Assembly: GCF_001517105.1 (NCBI RefSeq)
Contig: NZ_LPVF01000008.1
Coordinates: 868,001-932,000 of the forward strand
DNA length: 64,000 bases
Source of the DNA: Bacillus halotolerans
GTDB taxonomy: Bacteria > Bacillota > Bacilli > Bacillales > Bacillaceae
Reading direction: 5' to 3'
Positions 27,899 through 37,956 of this stretch are shown one piece after another. The notes below the pieces were generated by a model. The model was given only the letters and a program-made list of their open reading frames with translations, ran no database searches and had not been told where the DNA came from. Both the position numbers and the translations under genes were made by a program. Numbering within the stretch: the stretch's first letter is position 1; every line of letters starts with the position of its first letter.

Positions 27899-28411
27899 TT
27901 GGAAAACAACTTCTTTTTAAAAATGAAAGGGACAGGAAAGACGCCTTTACGGGTCAACGGAAAGGACGCCGTCACAGGCTTTTTAGGAGGATTCATCACC
28001 ATTCTGGCGCTTGCAGTATTGACCTCTTATACATCAAGCCTATGGTTAATGGCCCCTTTTGGAGCGAGCTGCGTGCTGGTATTCAGCGCTTGGAATGCAC
28101 CTTTATCACAGCCGAGAAATGTGATTGGCGGGCATTTTATCTCTGCACTTACAGGGCTGGCTGTCCTTCATATATTCGGGGCTCATCCCTGGACTTTTGC
28201 ATTGGGGACAGGGCTTGCCATCTTTTTCATGATGCTGACCAAAACCACTCACCCTCCTGCCGGCGCAGATCCCATTGTGGTCATTCAAGGGGCGTATACT
28301 TGGAGTTATTTACTGTTTCCCGTTTTCATTGGATCTGCCATCATCGTGATCATTGCACTCGTGATCAATAACTTGCATAAAAACCGCCAATATCCCTCGT
28401 TTTGGCTTTGA
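27899..28411 (+). CDS. HPP-family integral membrane protein
   Basis: A 170-residue membrane protein of the HPP family (PF04982), with four to five helices and the family motif TTHPPAGADP near residue 117-126. Related HPP proteins of cyanobacteria and chloroplasts have been linked to nitrite transport; for Bacillus members the substrate is not known to me. Start is TTG at 27899 with GGAGGGATAAATT upstream. It has its own operator-bearing promoter and follows a CGNR regulator. It seems to be an insertion relative to 168 between yxcD and csbC. Confidence 0.85.
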   Translation: MENNFFLKMKGTGKTPLRVNGKDAVTGFLGGFITILALAVLTSYTSSLWLMAPFGASCVLVFSAWNAPLSQPRNVIGGHFISALTGLAVLHIFGAHPWTFALGTGLAIFFMMLTKTTHPPAGADPIVVIQGAYTWSYLLFPVFIGSAIIVIIALVINNLHKNRQYPSFWL

Positions 28412-28448
28412 ATTTCCTTTTGTGAAATCAATCTTTTTTCAAACAAAT

Positions 28449-28475
28449 GTTTCAAATTGATTAGGAGTAGGGTAC
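28449..28475 (+). promoter_or_regulatory. SigmaB-type promoter of csbC
   Basis: GTTTCA (28449-28454), 15-bp spacer, GGGTAC (28470-28475), close to the general-stress sigma factor consensus; csbC is a known SigB-controlled gene. Confidence 0.7.
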
Positions 28476-28539
28476 TAATCTATTAACTTTGTTACACGTA
28501 GTACATACTCACTGGCTCAAAGACTGAGGAGGAACATTT

Positions 28540-29925
28540 GTGAAGACAAACACAAGGAAATATATGATCTACTTTTTCGGCGCTTTAGGGGGGCTGCTTT
28601 ACGGTTATGATACGGGTGTCATCTCGGGAGCGCTGCTGTTTATCAACAATGATATCCCTTTAACAACACTGACAGAAGGATTGGTTGTCAGCATGCTGCT
28701 CCTCGGCGCGATTTTCGGTTCCGCTTTAAGCGGCACGTGCTCCGATCGCTGGGGCAGGAGAAAAGTCGTATTTGTTTTATCCATCATTTTTATCATCGGG
28801 GCGCTTGCTTGTGCATTTTCTCAAACCATTACCATGCTGATCGCGTCTCGGGTCATTCTCGGCTTGGCTGTAGGCGGTTCAACGGCGCTGGTGCCTGTAT
28901 ATCTTTCCGAAATGGCACCGACAAAAATCCGCGGAACACTCGGCACGATGAACAATTTAATGATTGTCACCGGTATTTTACTTGCATATATCGTAAACTA
29001 TCTATTCACACCGTTTGAAGCGTGGCGCTGGATGGTGGGGCTGGCTGCGGTGCCTGCCGTGCTGTTATTAATCGGGATCGCATTTATGCCTGAATCACCA
29101 AGATGGCTCGTGAAGCGCGGACGTGAAGATGAAGCGAAACGAATCATGAAAATCACTCATGATCAAGAAGATATTGAACGTGAACTGGCAGATATGAAAC
29201 AAGGGGAAGCAGAGAAAAAAGAAACAACACTCGGCTTGCTAAAAGCCAAATGGATTCGCCCTATGCTTCTCATTGGCGTCGGCCTCGCCGTTTTCCAGCA
29301 GGCTGTCGGGATTAACACGGTTATCTACTACGCGCCAACCATTTTCACGAAGGCCGGTCTCGGCACATCGGCATCGGTGCTCGGCACAATGGGAATCGGC
29401 GTACTCAACGTCATCATGTGTATTACAGCTATGATTTTAATCGACCGCATCGGCCGCAAAAAGCTGCTGATCTGGGGAAGCATCGGCATTACGCTGAGCT
29501 TGGCCGCACTATCGGCTGTGCTCCTGACGCTGGGGCTCTCAACATCAACAGCTTGGCTGACTGTTGTTTTTCTCGGAGTTTATATCGTATTTTACCAGGC
29601 AACATGGGGTCCGGTTGTATGGGTTCTGATGCCTGAGCTCTTCCCATCCAAAGCGCGCGGGGCCGCGACGGGCTTTACCACTTTGGTGTTATCGGCAACC
29701 AACCTGATCGTGTCTCTGGTCTTCCCGCTGATGCTCAGCGCCATGGGCATCGCATGGGTCTTTACAATTTTTTCAGTTATTTGTCTTCTCTCATTTTTCT
29801 TCGCCCTTTACATGGTTCCTGAAACCAAAGGGAAAAGCTTAGAAGAAATTGAAGCAAGCCTGAAAAAACGTTTTAAAAGAAAGAACAACGGACAAAGCCG
29901 TATGCTCAATGAACGGACGTCATAA
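28540..29925 (+). CDS. csbC: CsbC, MFS sugar transporter
   Basis: A 461-residue 12-helix sugar porter. Family motifs: GGLLYGYDTGVISGALLFI near 17-35, DRWGRRKVVF near 69, PESPRWLVKRGRE near 186-198, the IDRIGRKKLL loop, and the C-terminal PETKGKSLEEIEA. Start is GTG 28540 after GAGGAGGAACATTT. It is a putative proton-coupled importer of sugars or inositol-like compounds, induced by general stress in B. subtilis. Facing htpG, sharing a bidirectional terminator. Confidence 0.92.
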   Translation: MKTNTRKYMIYFFGALGGLLYGYDTGVISGALLFINNDIPLTTLTEGLVVSMLLLGAIFGSALSGTCSDRWGRRKVVFVLSIIFIIGALACAFSQTITMLIASRVILGLAVGGSTALVPVYLSEMAPTKIRGTLGTMNNLMIVTGILLAYIVNYLFTPFEAWRWMVGLAAVPAVLLLIGIAFMPESPRWLVKRGREDEAKRIMKITHDQEDIERELADMKQGEAEKKETTLGLLKAKWIRPMLLIGVGLAVFQQAVGINTVIYYAPTIFTKAGLGTSASVLGTMGIGVLNVIMCITAMILIDRIGRKKLLIWGSIGITLSLAALSAVLLTLGLSTSTAWLTVVFLGVYIVFYQATWGPVVWVLMPELFPSKARGAATGFTTLVLSATNLIVSLVFPLMLSAMGIAWVFTIFSVICLLSFFFALYMVPETKGKSLEEIEASLKKRFKRKNNGQSRMLNERTS

Positions 29926-29928
29926 ATA

Positions 29929-29967
29929 GAAAAAGGAATCGTCTCATCGGGACGATTCCTTTTTTAT
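29929..29967. terminator. Bidirectional terminator csbC/htpG
   Basis: AAAAAGGAATCGTC and GACGATTCCTTTTTT hairpin with T-runs on both strands. Confidence 0.9.
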
Positions 29968-29969
29968 GA

Positions 29970-31850
29970 TTACACCATCACCTTGCACATATTGTTCGTA
30001 AATTCCACAGGGTCCTGAATCGGCAGACCTTCGATCAGAAGCGCCTGGTTGTACAGGAGATTTGTGTACAGGCTTAGTTTCTCTTTATCTTGTTCAAAAG
30101 CGTTCTGCAGCGTGTTGAATACCTCGTGATTCGGGTTGATTTCCAGCACTTTGTCCGCTTTTACATTTTGGCTATCCGGCATCGCGTTTAAGATTTTTTC
30201 CATCTCGATTGTCACTTCACCGTCAGCTGCGAGGCAGACCGGATGAGATTTGAGGCGTTTCGATACTCTGACGTTTTTCACTTTGTCAGACAGGATATTT
30301 TTCATTTCCTCAAACAGATCCTTGTACTTGCTTTCCTCTTCTTCAGACTGCTTTTGATCCTCTTCTGAATCGATGCCAAGATCGCCGCTTGATACAGATT
30401 TGAACTCTTTTTCCTGATATGAAGCGAGCATTTTGATCGCAAACTCATCGATGTCCTCAGTAAAGTAGAGAATTTCATAGCCTTTGTCCGCTACCATTTC
30501 CGTTTGCGGCAATTTCTCAATGCGATCGTAAGAATCACCTGTCGCGTAATAAATGTATTTCTGCTCTTCAGGCATTCTGGATACGTACTCGTCCAGGCTG
30601 ACCAGTTTTTTCTCTTTGGAAGAGTAGAATAATAAGAGATCCTTCAATTGCTCTTTATTCGCGCCAAAATCATTGTACACGCCGAACTTCAGCTGTCTGC
30701 CGAACGATTTGTAGAAGGTCTCATATTTTTCTCTGTCTTTTTTCAGCAGGCTCTGCAGCTCGCTTTTGATCTTTTTGCTGATGTTTTTCGCAATCAGCTT
30801 CAGCTGGCGGTCATGCTGCAGCATTTCTCTAGAAATGTTCAGCGATAGGTCCTCAGAATCGACCATACCCTTCACAAAACTGAAGTGGTCCGGAAGCAGA
30901 TCCGCGCATTTGTTCATGATGAGCACGCCGTTGGAATAGAGCTCCAAGCCTTTCTCATATTCCTTAGAATAATAGTCAAACGGCATGTTTTCAGGAATAA
31001 ATAAAATGGCGTTGTAGCGCACGGCACCGTCCACGCTGATATGGACGTGAGTGAGCGGTTTATCAAATCCGTAATGCTTTTCAGAATAGAACGTTTCATA
31101 GTCCTCATCTGTCAGCTCGCTCTTGTTTTTTCTCCAGATCGGCACCATGCTGTTAACCGTCTGTTCCTCCTGCACCTCTTCAAATTCATTCTCGCTGCCT
31201 TCCTTCGGCTTATTAACCGTTGTATCCATTTTGATCGGGTAGCGAATGAAGTCAGAGTACTTTTTGATGATCGCTTTTAAACGGTATTCTTCTAAAAACT
31301 CATCATAGCTCTCATCTTCCGTGTTCTCTTTGATCTTCAGGATAATGTCTGTGCCGACAGAATCCTTTTCACACGGCTCAATTGTATAACCGTCTGCGCC
31401 AGCAGATTCCCATTTATACGCTTCTTCGCTGCCGAGCGCCTTACTGATAACGGTCACCACATCGGCTACCATAAACGCCGCATAAAATCCGACACCGAAT
31501 TGCCCGATGATGTCATGGCCGTCTTTCTGTTCGTTTTCTTTTTTAAATGCAAGAGAGCCGCTTTTCGCGATCGTACCGAGGTGCTGTTCAAGCTCGTCCT
31601 TTGTCATTCCAATCCCTGTATCCGTGATGGTCAGTGTTCTCGCGCCTTTGTCAGCCGCGACTTTTATGTAGTAATTGTCTTTATCGAAGGTTAGCGCATC
31701 GTCTGTCAGCGCTTTGTAATAGATTTTGTCAATCGCGTCACTCGCATTGGAAATTAACTCACGAAGAAAGATTTCTTTTTGAGTGTAAATGGAGTTAATC
31801 ATCATATCCAGCAGTCGTTTGGACTCTGCTTTAAACTCTTTTTTGGCCAT
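29970..31850 (-). CDS. htpG: HtpG, Hsp90 chaperone
   Basis: A 626-residue bacterial Hsp90. N-terminal GHKL ATPase motifs: [16 protein letters not shown] near 28-43, [11 protein letters not shown] near 81, [13 protein letters not shown] near 116-128. Middle and C-terminal dimerisation domains complete the usual length. Cytoplasmic ATP-driven folding chaperone. Start ATG with AAAAAGGAGCGAGCGGA upstream. Monocistronic. Confidence 0.96.
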   Translation of the reverse strand: MAKKEFKAESKRLLDMMINSIYTQKEIFLRELISNASDAIDKIYYKALTDDALTFDKDNYYIKVAADKGARTLTITDTGIGMTKDELEQHLGTIAKSGSLAFKKENEQKDGHDIIGQFGVGFYAAFMVADVVTVISKALGSEEAYKWESAGADGYTIEPCEKDSVGTDIILKIKENTEDESYDEFLEEYRLKAIIKKYSDFIRYPIKMDTTVNKPKEGSENEFEEVQEEQTVNSMVPIWRKNKSELTDEDYETFYSEKHYGFDKPLTHVHISVDGAVRYNAILFIPENMPFDYYSKEYEKGLELYSNGVLIMNKCADLLPDHFSFVKGMVDSEDLSLNISREMLQHDRQLKLIAKNISKKIKSELQSLLKKDREKYETFYKSFGRQLKFGVYNDFGANKEQLKDLLLFYSSKEKKLVSLDEYVSRMPEEQKYIYYATGDSYDRIEKLPQTEMVADKGYEILYFTEDIDEFAIKMLASYQEKEFKSVSSGDLGIDSEEDQKQSEEEESKYKDLFEEMKNILSDKVKNVRVSKRLKSHPVCLAADGEVTIEMEKILNAMPDSQNVKADKVLEINPNHEVFNTLQNAFEQDKEKLSLYTNLLYNQALLIEGLPIQDPVEFTNNMCKVMV

Positions 31851-32039
31851 TCCGCTCGCTCCTTTTTCATGCTTTGTGATGTTATGTAAACTCTTTTCAG
31901 CATCTATTTATCATAAATGATGACTCATGTCAATACGGTCTTCATCAAAGATCAATAGATGCATATATATGTAAATTTAACATTAGTTGGGGGTATTTTC
32001 ACTATTTTTTCTAGACAGTCTGATAAGAAAAAGAGAGGA

Positions 32040-32291
32040 TCAGCCTCTCTTTTGTCCTGCATCATTCCATCGGCTAAACTCCCGCTTCATCCAAATATGC
32101 ACCGGATAGAAAAACAAACAGAACGGTATCAGAAACAATAGATTATGCCATGAAGCATTCAGAAATGCGCTAGCTGTAACCGGAAACGTAATCTCTTGCA
32201 ATAAAAAAGAGATGACAGTCAGCACAGCAAACGCAGCCGGAATCGTAATGAGACAATAAAATTTGAGTTCCTTCTTATGCTGTATCTTCAA
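32040..32291 (-). CDS. yxcA: Small two-helix membrane protein YxcA
   Basis: An 83-residue protein with two hydrophobic helices (about 10-32 and 48-66) and charged ends. It begins at TTG 32291 with GGGAGG 11 bp upstream; no in-frame ATG precedes it. Position (between htpG and yxbG) and size suggest YxcA. Function unknown. Confidence 0.6.
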   Translation of the reverse strand: MKIQHKKELKFYCLITIPAAFAVLTVISFLLQEITFPVTASAFLNASWHNLLFLIPFCLFFYPVHIWMKREFSRWNDAGQKRG

Positions 32292-32409
32292 AACACATAA
32301 AACCTCCCAACAATTTCTAGTTCATTTTAACATATGCAGGTATTACTTTTCTCACATGTTTATCACTGCACACAGCGGGAAGACAACTAGAAAAAGGAGG
32401 ACTCGTGTC

Positions 32410-33231
32410 ATGAGAAGACTTGAAAACAAAACCGCAGTGATCACAGGCGCTGCGACAGGCATTGGACAAGCAACGGCAGAGGTTTTTGCCAATGAAGGCG
32501 CGCGTGTGATGATCGGAGACATCAATACAGATCAAATGGAAGATACAGTTGAAGCAATCAGGCAAAACGGAGGACAGGCGGATGCCTTTCACCTCGATGT
32601 GTCAGATGAAAACAGCGTGAAAGCTTTTGCTGATCGAATCAAGGAGGCGTGCGGAACGATAGATATTCTGTTTAATAACGCCGGCGTCGATCAGGAAGGC
32701 GGAAAGGTGCACGAATACCCCGTTGAGCTATTTGACCGCATTATGGCCGTCGACCTGCGCGGCACATTCCTTTGCAGCAAATATCTGATTCCGCTCATGC
32801 TCGAAAAAGGAGGCTCCATTATCAACACCTCCTCCATGTCAGGCCGGGCCGCGGACCTCGACCGCTCCGGCTATAACGCCGCAAAAGGCGGCATCACAAA
32901 CCTGACAAGAGCGATGGCAATTGATTACGCAAGAAACGGCATCCGGGTCAATTCCATCTCACCGGGTACGATTGAAACGCCGCTTATTGACAAATTAGCT
33001 GGCACCAAGGAACAGGAAATGGGCGAGAAATTCCGCGAAGCCAACAAATGGATCACACCGCTCGGCCGCCTCGGCCAGCCGAAGGAAATGGCAACGGTGG
33101 CGCTGTTCCTCGCATCTGACGACAGCTCATACGTCACAGGCGAAGACATCACCGCAGACGGCGGCATCATGGCGTATACATGGCCTGGGAAGATGCTGAT
33201 TGATGAGAAATGGAAGGAAGAAACGAAATAA
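32410..33231 (+). CDS. yxbG: Short-chain dehydrogenase YxbG
   Basis: A 273-residue classical SDR. Cofactor motif TGAATGIGQ near residues 12-20, NNAG near 90, catalytic Ser in INTSSMSG, and YNAAK (YxxxK) near 155. Start at ATG 32410 with AAAAAGGAGG upstream; an earlier in-frame start would add about 49 residues of noncoding-looking sequence. Substrate unknown. Converges with yxbF. Confidence 0.9.
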   Translation: MRRLENKTAVITGAATGIGQATAEVFANEGARVMIGDINTDQMEDTVEAIRQNGGQADAFHLDVSDENSVKAFADRIKEACGTIDILFNNAGVDQEGGKVHEYPVELFDRIMAVDLRGTFLCSKYLIPLMLEKGGSIINTSSMSGRAADLDRSGYNAAKGGITNLTRAMAIDYARNGIRVNSISPGTIETPLIDKLAGTKEQEMGEKFREANKWITPLGRLGQPKEMATVALFLASDDSSYVTGEDITADGGIMAYTWPGKMLIDEKWKEETK

Positions 33232-33257
33232 GAGAGGGGATTCAGCCCCTCTCTTTT
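33231..33257. terminator. Terminator yxbG/yxbF
   Basis: AGAGAGGGG-ATTCAG-CCCCTCTCTTTT hairpin between the converging genes. Confidence 0.85.
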
Positions 33258-33264
33258 CTGTTTT

Positions 33265-34425
33265 TCAAAGCAATATAATCTTATACTTCTTCACATCTAA
33301 AAACTGCAAAAACTCCCTGGCCAGCACCCTCGGATCGTGCGCCTTTCCCTCATCCAGCCGATACAACATCAAACCGATAATCATAGCGGAGACATAATAA
33401 GCATAAAGTTTCTTCCCCGCGCGGATATCAAGCTGCTGGTGCAGGTAAAAAGATTCCAGCGCTTTGAACATGCTGGGTATCACATGAGGAATTCCCCATT
33501 CAGGATTGAGAAACCGGACAATGGGCGAGCGTTCCGATAATGCAGAAAGCAGGCTGGCAAGCGCCGTCTCAGCTTCCGCTAAAGAAAGCTCATCCGGACT
33601 GGCACTCACCGTCAGCCGATCAATCATATCTGCACATGATTGATGAATCATCGCTTGTAACAGCTCATCTTTATTGGCATAGTGATCATAAAAGGTTGCC
33701 CTGCGGATGTTGCTTTTTCTGGTAATATCCGAAATAGTCACCGCCGCATAGTCTTTTTTCTCCGCCAATACGTCCAGCAAAGCCTCTTGCAGCGCCTGTC
33801 TTGTGCGGACAACACGCCGGTCAACTTGCTTTCTCTCCTCCGGCTCCGCTTCAACAGCCTGCCCAAACAGCCAATAAAACCGTTTCTGAGAAACGAGTTC
33901 CCATACCTTGTGACTGATGGCTTGCGGAGATGCAGACGCATCCTCATTCAGCCAGTACAAAATAATGGCATACGTATACAAAGCCCTGTAATGTCCGTAA
34001 ATCTCCTGCTCCATCGGCGTCAAATTCACATGAACCGGAGACAGCATGACATCCTGCTGAAACACATCTTTAAAAAACCGGTGGAAATTGTGATACGGTA
34101 CGTTGTCTCTGACCATCATTGCTGAAAAAAAAGATTGATGCTGATGAACAAAAGACAATGTTGGATGCACTGTTTGCCGCTTTTGGCTGAGATGAAGTGT
34201 ATCCATGTGCTTGAAGGCTTCGTAGAGCGCTTCGCCCAATCCTTCCTGCATGTCACTCATTAAATCCTCAATGATTGAAAACTTATCCTCGTAATAAAGA
34301 TAGAGCGTCCCGCGGCTCACTTGTGCGTGTTCAGCAATTTCTTTCATTGTAATCTGTCGAATATCCCTTTTTTCTAATAAATCCAGAAGCGCCTGTTTGA
34401 TTTGAGCCTCAGCAGATTCCGGCAA
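33265..34425 (-). CDS. yxbF: YxbF, double-TetR-domain regulator
   Basis: A 386-residue protein that contains two complete TetR-type DNA-binding domains in tandem: ITMKEIAEHAQVSRGTLYLY near 25-44 and VTISDITRKSNIRRATFYDH near 219-238, each followed by an all-helical ligand/dimer domain. Typical TetR proteins are about 190 residues, so this looks like an internal fusion of two. Start at TTG 34425 (MPESAEAQ) because GGAGGTGA is correctly spaced for it; the TTG five codons earlier overlaps that site. Divergent from aldX, which it may regulate. Confidence 0.85.
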   Translation of the reverse strand: MPESAEAQIKQALLDLLEKRDIRQITMKEIAEHAQVSRGTLYLYYEDKFSIIEDLMSDMQEGLGEALYEAFKHMDTLHLSQKRQTVHPTLSFVHQHQSFFSAMMVRDNVPYHNFHRFFKDVFQQDVMLSPVHVNLTPMEQEIYGHYRALYTYAIILYWLNEDASASPQAISHKVWELVSQKRFYWLFGQAVEAEPEERKQVDRRVVRTRQALQEALLDVLAEKKDYAAVTISDITRKSNIRRATFYDHYANKDELLQAMIHQSCADMIDRLTVSASPDELSLAEAETALASLLSALSERSPIVRFLNPEWGIPHVIPSMFKALESFYLHQQLDIRAGKKLYAYYVSAMIIGLMLYRLDEGKAHDPRVLAREFLQFLDVKKYKIILL

Positions 34426-34565
34426 AAAAGTCACCTCCAAACTTAGACAGATGTTCGATATATGTACGGTAACGTATAGATGATTCTCCGTTGTCTCTCT
34501 TATAGAAAAGATACCACTTTATAATAGTTCCGAGATAAGCAGAAAGCAAATGAGGGGGATTTACA

Positions 34566-35903
34566 ATGGAACAGCAATTAAAAGACGACATTCAGCGCGT
34601 CTTCCAGCTTCAGAAAAAACAGCAAAAAGTGCTGCGCGCTTCAACAGCGGAACAGCGTAAAGAAAAGCTTCAGCGCTTTTTGGATTCCGTCATTGCACAT
34701 GAAGAGGAAATCATCGAAGCGATCCGCAAAGACGTGCGGAAGCCATATCACGAGGTCAAAAAAGCGGAAATCGAAGGAACAAAAAAAGCGATCAGAGATA
34801 ATATGAACAACCTGGAAAAATGGATGGCGCCTAAAGAAGTCGGTTCATCGTTAAGCTCCGAGGCAAATGGGATTCTCATGTACGAGCCAAAAGGCGTAAC
34901 ACTCATCCTTGGCCCGTGGAACTATCCGTTTATGCTGACAATGGCGCCGCTTGCCGCTTCTCTCGCAGCAGGAAACAGCGCGATTGTGAAGCTGTCCGAT
35001 TTTACAATGAACACAAGCAACATTGCCGCAAAAGTAATTCGAGATGCTTTTGATGAAAAAGAAGTTGCGATTTTTGAAGGAGAGGTTGAGGTGGCAACCG
35101 AGCTTCTGGATCAGCCATTCGACCATATTTTCTTCACTGGAAGCACAAATGTCGGAAAAATCGTCATGACAGCGGCTGCCAAACACTTGGCATCTGTCAC
35201 ACTTGAGCTTGGCGGCAAGAGCCCGACAATCATTGACAATGAATACGATCTCATGGACGCAGCGAAAAAGATCGCCGTCGGCAAATTCGTAAACGCCGGC
35301 CAAACCTGCATCGCACCGGATTATATCTTCATTAAGAAAGATGTGCAGGACAAGTTCGCGGGCATTTTACAAACAATCGTCAACGCAGGATTTATGGAGG
35401 ATGATCACAATCCGGACCGCAGCAAATTTACGCAGATTGTCAACGACCGCAACTTCAACCGCGTCAAAGACCTTTTCGACGACGCTATCGAGAAAGGCGC
35501 GGAAGTCGTGTTCGGCGGCGTATTTGATGCAAGCGACCGTACGATCTCGCCAACCGTTTTGAAAAACGTTACGCCAGATATGAAGATCATGCAGGAAGAA
35601 ATCTTTGCACCGATCCTGCCAATGATGAACTATGAAGACATCGACGAGGTCATCGATTACGTAAATGACCGCGATAAACCGCTCGCGCTTTATGTATTCA
35701 GCCACAACCAAGACCTGATCGACAACGTCCTTCAGCATACAACATCAGGCAACGCAGCCATTAACGATGTTGTCGTTCACTTTAGTGACGTCAACCTGCC
35801 ATTCGGCGGCGTAAATACAAGCGGAATCGGCTCCTACCATGGGGTATACGGATTTAAAGAGTTTTCTCATGAGAAGGGTGTATTGATTCAAGCCTCTAAA
35901 TAA
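34566..35903 (+). CDS. aldX: AldX, aldehyde dehydrogenase
   Basis: A 445-residue class 3-type aldehyde dehydrogenase. GPWNYPFMLTMAPLAASLAA near 117-136, FTGSTNVGKIVM near 192, general base Glu in LELGGKSP near 215, catalytic Cys in NAGQTCIAPDY near 244-254. Class 3 enzymes oxidise medium- and long-chain aldehydes. Start ATG with GAGGGGGATTTACA upstream. A terminator follows at 35915-35946. Confidence 0.92.
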   Translation: MEQQLKDDIQRVFQLQKKQQKVLRASTAEQRKEKLQRFLDSVIAHEEEIIEAIRKDVRKPYHEVKKAEIEGTKKAIRDNMNNLEKWMAPKEVGSSLSSEANGILMYEPKGVTLILGPWNYPFMLTMAPLAASLAAGNSAIVKLSDFTMNTSNIAAKVIRDAFDEKEVAIFEGEVEVATELLDQPFDHIFFTGSTNVGKIVMTAAAKHLASVTLELGGKSPTIIDNEYDLMDAAKKIAVGKFVNAGQTCIAPDYIFIKKDVQDKFAGILQTIVNAGFMEDDHNPDRSKFTQIVNDRNFNRVKDLFDDAIEKGAEVVFGGVFDASDRTISPTVLKNVTPDMKIMQEEIFAPILPMMNYEDIDEVIDYVNDRDKPLALYVFSHNQDLIDNVLQHTTSGNAAINDVVVHFSDVNLPFGGVNTSGIGSYHGVYGFKEFSHEKGVLIQASK

Positions 35904-35914
35904 TTGTAGTGAAG

Positions 35915-35946
35915 AGAATCTGCATTACCTTGCAGATTCTTTTTTA
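35915..35946 (+). terminator. Terminator of aldX
   Basis: GAATCTGCA-loop-TGCAGATTCTTTTTT hairpin. Confidence 0.9.
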
Positions 35947-36107
35947 ACATTCTATTCACCTAAAGATAAAAAGGTAAAATAAAGAAATGAAAAGTGATAA
36001 AATACCATTTTCACTACGAGACCAAATTCCTCTAGTATATCTCATTGAAACCGCACAGCCTCTAACGTATAATATCCCAGGAAACTTCAAAGGAGAGAAT
36101 ATTATAC

Positions 36108-36575
36108 ATGGAAAAGCCAGCTGGATTTTGGATTCGGGCAGTTGCCTCTATTATTGATGATTTAATTATCTATTTTTTTGCTTTTATTATGATCCAAATT
36201 AACACCTTCATTGTCCTGCCTCTCATTGATGCAGGAAGCTCCTATATGACACAAGAGCAATATAAATTTTATATCCTGATATTCGGGACGATCCCTGTTA
36301 TCGCCATCATATATATCTTCGGCATTCTTTATTATAGCTTGCTGACTTCTTCAAAAATGCAAGCAACACTAGGCAAAAAACTTATGGGCATCATCGTTGT
36401 CAATCAGTATGGCGAGCGAATTTCATTTTGGCACAGCTTTGGCCGTTTTTTTGCTTACATACCATCAGGAATTTTGTATATCGGTTACATTATGGCGGCT
36501 TTCCCCTCTAAACTGGCATTACACGATTATATTTGCGGGACTAAGGTTATCTATAAAAATAAACATCTTGATTGA
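36108..36575 (+). CDS. RDD-family membrane protein, YxaI paralogue
   Basis: A 155-residue RDD-family protein, three membrane helices (about 10-35, 55-80, 110-135). The first ten residues, MEKPAGFWIR, are identical to the second RDD gene at 38632, and the leader (TTCAAAGGAGAGA) is near identical too, so the two arose by duplication. GKKLMGIIVVNQYGERISFW is the conserved central region. The canonical RDD triad is reduced: the N-terminal segment reads WIRAVASIIDDLI. No function known. It sits where I remember the asnH operon in 168. Confidence 0.8.
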   Translation: MEKPAGFWIRAVASIIDDLIIYFFAFIMIQINTFIVLPLIDAGSSYMTQEQYKFYILIFGTIPVIAIIYIFGILYYSLLTSSKMQATLGKKLMGIIVVNQYGERISFWHSFGRFFAYIPSGILYIGYIMAAFPSKLALHDYICGTKVIYKNKHLD

Positions 36576-36584
36576 TACCAAAAA

Positions 36585-36615
36585 CAGGCTGCCGAGATCA
36601 CCTCGCCAGCCTGTT
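36585..36615 (-). terminator. Terminator of yxaL
   Basis: On the minus strand ACAGGCTG-loop-CAGCCTGTTTTTGG, directly after the yxaL stop; weak T-run on the plus strand. Confidence 0.75.
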
Positions 36616-36618
36616 CTG

Positions 36619-37851
36619 CTATTTTCCAAAAGCCATCAGCTTCGTATAACTTCCAATATAAAGTGTTCCGTCCTCAGCAAGCTGGGGAGATGACACGACG
36701 TTGCTGTCGGTTTGATAGCTCCATAATTCATTGCCGTTTGCGTCCGCCGCATAAACCTTCATATCATCCGACCCGAAATAAACCGTTCCCTTCGCGTCAA
36801 TCAGCGGCGCCGTTCTGACAGGGCCGTCTGTGTAGAATGACCAGTTCATATCCCCGTTTTTGCTGATGGAAAACAGCTCGCCGCTTCCTGAACCGATATA
36901 GATGTTGCCGTTATGGTCGATCGCAGGCGATGAACTGGAGAACCCGTTGAGAGGGAATGTCCATTTTAAGCTGCCTGTTGACGTATACGCATACAGCTGT
37001 CCGTCTTGGTTGCCGGCATAAACGGTGCCATCCTTATCAATCACCGGATATCCTTTAAACGCATTTGACGTCGTTCTGGACCATTTCACCTGTCCGGTTC
37101 CGGAATTGATCGCATAAAACACGTTATTGTATGTGCCGACATACACGGTGCCGTTTGAGGCAAGCACCGGCACAGAGCTGACGACACCATTTGTTTTCAA
37201 CTTCCAGCGCTCTGTCCAAGTTGATTTTGACGTCGGTTTGATCGCGTGAACATAATTATCAAGTGTTGAGAAGTACAACGTGCCGTCTGAACCGATCACC
37301 GTTTCAGAGCTTGGCCCGCCGCTTAACGGAACCGTTGTTAAAATCTCACCCGTTTCCTTGTCGATAAAATAAATCTTTTTATCATAAGATGCCAGATAGA
37401 TAACACCGTTGGTTCCGAGTACAGGAGATTGTGTGAACGTTTTTCCCAGATTGCCCGTCACCCATTTGACTGAGCCGTCAGGATTAAAGGCTTTCATTTC
37501 CCCGTCTCTGGAATGAAGATATACCGTGCCGTCTCCATCAACTACTGCCCCCGCACCATTTTGCGGTGTCGTTCTAATATCGTTTTGCCATTTCAGCGTC
37601 CCGTCTGTATTGCCAGCGAATCGACTCTCGCGTGACCAGTTAAACATGGCAGGCGCCATAGCTTGTACATCATACCTTCCTGTTAAAAAGCCGGATGCTC
37701 CATTATTTTGAGAAAACACCGTTTCCGCCGCGTAAGCAGCTGCCGGCTGAAGCACTTTGGCAGCGGGCACGTCAGAAACAGCGCCGGCCGAAACAGCAGC
37801 CGCCACCGCAGCTCCCGCAATCAAAGCTTTCATACGAAATGACTTGATCAT
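36619..37851 (-). CDS. yxaL: YxaL, secreted PQQ-type beta-propeller repeat protein
   Basis: A 410-residue exported protein. Signal peptide residues 1 to about 42 (KALIAGAAVAAAVSAGAVSD ... AYA). The rest is about eight repeats of the PQQ/quinoprotein type, each with a core such as DGTVYLHSRDGEMKAFNPDG, predicted to form a beta propeller. No enzyme residues for PQQ dehydrogenases were recognised, so it is likely a binding or structural protein. Start chosen at the second ATG (37851), with GGGGGTCTCAATG upstream. Reported in B. subtilis as secreted; role unclear. Confidence 0.85.
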   Translation of the reverse strand: MIKSFRMKALIAGAAVAAAVSAGAVSDVPAAKVLQPAAAYAAETVFSQNNGASGFLTGRYDVQAMAPAMFNWSRESRFAGNTDGTLKWQNDIRTTPQNGAGAVVDGDGTVYLHSRDGEMKAFNPDGSVKWVTGNLGKTFTQSPVLGTNGVIYLASYDKKIYFIDKETGEILTTVPLSGGPSSETVIGSDGTLYFSTLDNYVHAIKPTSKSTWTERWKLKTNGVVSSVPVLASNGTVYVGTYNNVFYAINSGTGQVKWSRTTSNAFKGYPVIDKDGTVYAGNQDGQLYAYTSTGSLKWTFPLNGFSSSSPAIDHNGNIYIGSGSGELFSISKNGDMNWSFYTDGPVRTAPLIDAKGTVYFGSDDMKVYAADANGNELWSYQTDSNVVSSPQLAEDGTLYIGSYTKLMAFGK

Positions 37852-37956
37852 CATTGAGACCCCCATTATATGTATTTTCTAATATATGATCATTATAACA
37901 TATTAATCCATTTTATCATTCTGCTTCACAAAACCATCACAAACTAGAAAACTATG

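Noticed and set aside
33682..34125. Plus-strand open frame of 147 codons opposite yxbF
   Set aside because: Shadow of the well-supported double TetR gene; basic composition and no start signal.
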